Of a stretch of DNA of 7,026 bases, positions 5,903 to 7,026 are shown in pieces (position 1 is the first letter of the stretch; every line of letters starts with the position of its first letter). The stretch covers positions 1 through 7,026 of the forward strand of contig JAEXJH010000385.1 of NCBI GenBank assembly GCA_023445955.1. Direction: 5' to 3'. Position numbers and translations under genes: made by a program. The notes below the pieces were generated by a model. That model was not told where the DNA came from and searched no databases. It saw only the letters and a program-made list of their open reading frames with translations. Source of the stretch: Pseudomonadota bacterium. Its GTDB lineage: Bacteria > Pseudomonadota > Alphaproteobacteria > Caulobacterales > Caulobacteraceae.

Positions 5903-6619
5903 TTAGGCGGCCGCTTTTGTGTCCGTCTTGGTGTCGGTGCTGGCGACCGTGGCGACGCCGATGACGTTGTCCACGGGCACCATCTTGCCGTCGATGATCA
6001 CCATCGCCTGGCCAGTGGAGTTATCGACGCCCGTGACCACGCCTTCGGTGCGGCCCTTGATGTTCGTCGCCTTGATGTCCTTGCCGTCCGGGCCCTTGGC
6101 CGTGACGGCGATGGTGTAGACGCCGCCGTCCGCCAGCTGGGCGCCGCTGTCGTCCTTGCCGTCCCAGGTCAGGGTGTGGGCGCCGCTGGACTGATCGTCC
6201 GGCTTGATGGTGCGGACCACCTTGCCGGCGGCGTTCTTGACTTCGACGGTCAGCGTGCTCGAGGCGCCCGGCTGGCTCCACGAGAACATCGCGCTGCCGT
6301 TCTTCAGGGTCGAGTTGTCGCTGGTGGCGGTGATCTGCTTGCCGATCATGCCGACGCTTTCCGACAGGCCCGTGCCCGTGTTCATGCCGACCAGGGCGGC
6401 CAGCAGGTCGTTGGTGACCAACTGCTGCTCGACGCCCGTCATCGAGGTGATCTGCTGGGTCATCTGGGTCGTGTCGGTGGGCGACAGCGGATCCTGGTTC
6501 TTCAGCTGGGTGGTCAGCAGCTTCAGGAACGTCTGCTCGTTGTTGGCGAGCGACGTGCGCGAGTTGTTGATCTTGTCGAGAACCGACGAAGTGTTTTGCG
6601 ACGAGACGGCCGTGGTCAT
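5903..6619 (-). CDS. flgD: Flagellar hook capping/scaffold protein FlgD
   Basis: Complete, 238 residues, normal for FlgD. FlgD is exported to the tip of the rod, where it caps the growing hook and guides insertion of FlgE, and is then lost. The N-terminal region has the family hallmark NEQTFLKLLTTQLKNQDPLSP (27-47), followed by a Gln/Met/Thr-rich helix (about 51-75). The middle and C-terminal part has the FlgD Ig-like/tudor fold, with LTWDGKDDSGAQLADGGVYTI (150-170) as the characteristic FlgD Ig-like segment. The C-terminal TEGVVTGVD...MVIIDGKMVPVDNVIGV (191-222) is typical of the end strand. A short Thr/Lys/Asp/Ala tail (about 226-238) looks unstructured. The ATG follows a good GGAAGGA ribosome site 5 nt away, within the 12-nt gap after the fliK stop. 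Historic Caulobacter name flbH. Confidence 0.96.
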   Translation of the reverse strand: MTTAVSSQNTSSVLDKINNSRTSLANNEQTFLKLLTTQLKNQDPLSPTDTTQMTQQITSMTGVEQQLVTNDLLAALVGMNTGTGLSESVGMIGKQITATSDNSTLKNGSAMFSWSQPGASSTLTVEVKNAAGKVVRTIKPDDQSSGAHTLTWDGKDDSGAQLADGGVYTIAVTAKGPDGKDIKATNIKGRTEGVVTGVDNSTGQAMVIIDGKMVPVDNVIGVATVASTDTKTDTKAAA

Positions 6620-6631
6620 GGCGATCCTTCC

Positions 6632-7026
6632 TTAGATCCGGATGTCCAGACCGCTGTCGGCGACCGTCTTCAGGCCGGGCAGCAGTTCGGGGGTGATGGC
6701 GATGTCTTCCTCACCGGTCAGGGCGGATTGGAACGCGCGGCCCGAGAAGGCGCGCTGTCCCTGGTCGCCGAAGTCCTGGAAGGCGAGGAAGGGGTTGGAG
6801 TTCTGGCCGTTGTTCTGGCTGGAGACGTCGAACGACAGGCCGTTGTCGGAAACGGTGAAGCCGGCGTCGGCCAGGGCCTGACGCAGTTCGGCGGCCTTGC
6901 CGCGCAGCTCCTGGGCGGCGTGGACCGTGTCGAACTTCATCGAGGCGGTCATCGCGCCGTCGCGGCCGATCTCGATGCGCACGTCGACCTTGCCCAGGTT
7001 GTCCGGGGTCAGGGTGACGTCGAAGC
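6632..7026 (-). CDS. fliK: Flagellar hook-length control protein FliK, C-terminal part only
   Basis: Only the last 130 residues are in the window; the reading frame continues through the right edge. FliK is an exported ruler whose C-terminal domain triggers the export gate to switch from hook to filament substrates. The visible part opens with LTPDNLGKVDVRIEI and continues into two helices (about ELRGKAAELRQALADAGF), which match the conserved Flg_hook C-terminal core (L-x-P-x-x-LG-x-V-x-V). A Gln/Asn/Gly-rich tail follows and ends in LDIRI. An apparent GTG start at 6980-6982 lies inside the conserved motif and is not the true start. It is followed after 12 nt by flgD, consistent with the C. 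crescentus order flaJ-flbH-flaK. Confidence 0.88.
   Translation of the reverse strand, partial: FDVTLTPDNLGKVDVRIEIGRDGAMTASMKFDTVHAAQELRGKAAELRQALADAGFTVSDNGLSFDVSSQNNGQNSNPFLAFQDFGDQGQRAFSGRAFQSALTGEEDIAITPELLPGLKTVADSGLDIRI

Noticed and set aside
6980..6982. GTG as the start of a 116-residue protein
   Set aside because: The frame continues upstream with the conserved FliK motif LTPDNLGKVDV, so the GTG is an internal Val codon of a truncated fliK.

Overview
The window is a densely packed flagellar locus from a high-GC alphaproteobacterium, almost certainly a Caulobacter species. This rests on two things: a full-length SciP (DUF1153), the CtrA-inhibiting cell-cycle regulator, and the gene order fliK-flgD-flgE-sciP-fliF-fliG-flbE, which as I recall it matches the C. 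crescentus hook and MS-ring clusters. Every gene I can support is on the minus strand, so transcription runs from high to low coordinates. The long plus-strand open frames are antisense shadows of these genes.

Layout in order of transcription. The C-terminal part of the hook-length regulator FliK enters from the right edge (6632-7026). It is followed 12 nt later by the hook-cap/scaffold gene flgD (5903-6619). A 131-nt gap with two strong inverted repeats separates flgD from the hook gene flgE (4011-5771). A 169-nt AT-richer gap (3842-4010) carries CtrA-box-like motifs and a likely promoter for sciP (3560-3841). A 271-nt gap (3289-3559) holds a strong terminator-like hairpin behind sciP, then a candidate CtrA-type promoter and a leader for the fliF operon. 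That operon contains fliF (1621-3288, GTG start), fliG (599-1621, overlapping fliF by one base) and a FliH-like gene, flbE/fliH (1-585), which runs off the left edge.

How the genes work together. FliF forms the MS ring, FliG docks on its cytoplasmic tail as part of the switch, and the FliH-like protein links the export ATPase to the export gate. These are early (class II) parts, which in Caulobacter are switched on by CtrA. FlgD, FlgE and FliK build the hook and set its length, and are later (class III) parts. SciP, which sits between the two sets, is known in C. crescentus to antagonise CtrA-dependent transcription. The locus therefore places a CtrA brake next to a CtrA-driven early flagellar operon.

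I see no mobile element, CRISPR array, RNA gene or foreign island. The most interesting non-coding content lies in the three gaps: the paired hairpins before flgE, the duplicated motif before sciP, and the hairpin and promoter region before fliF.
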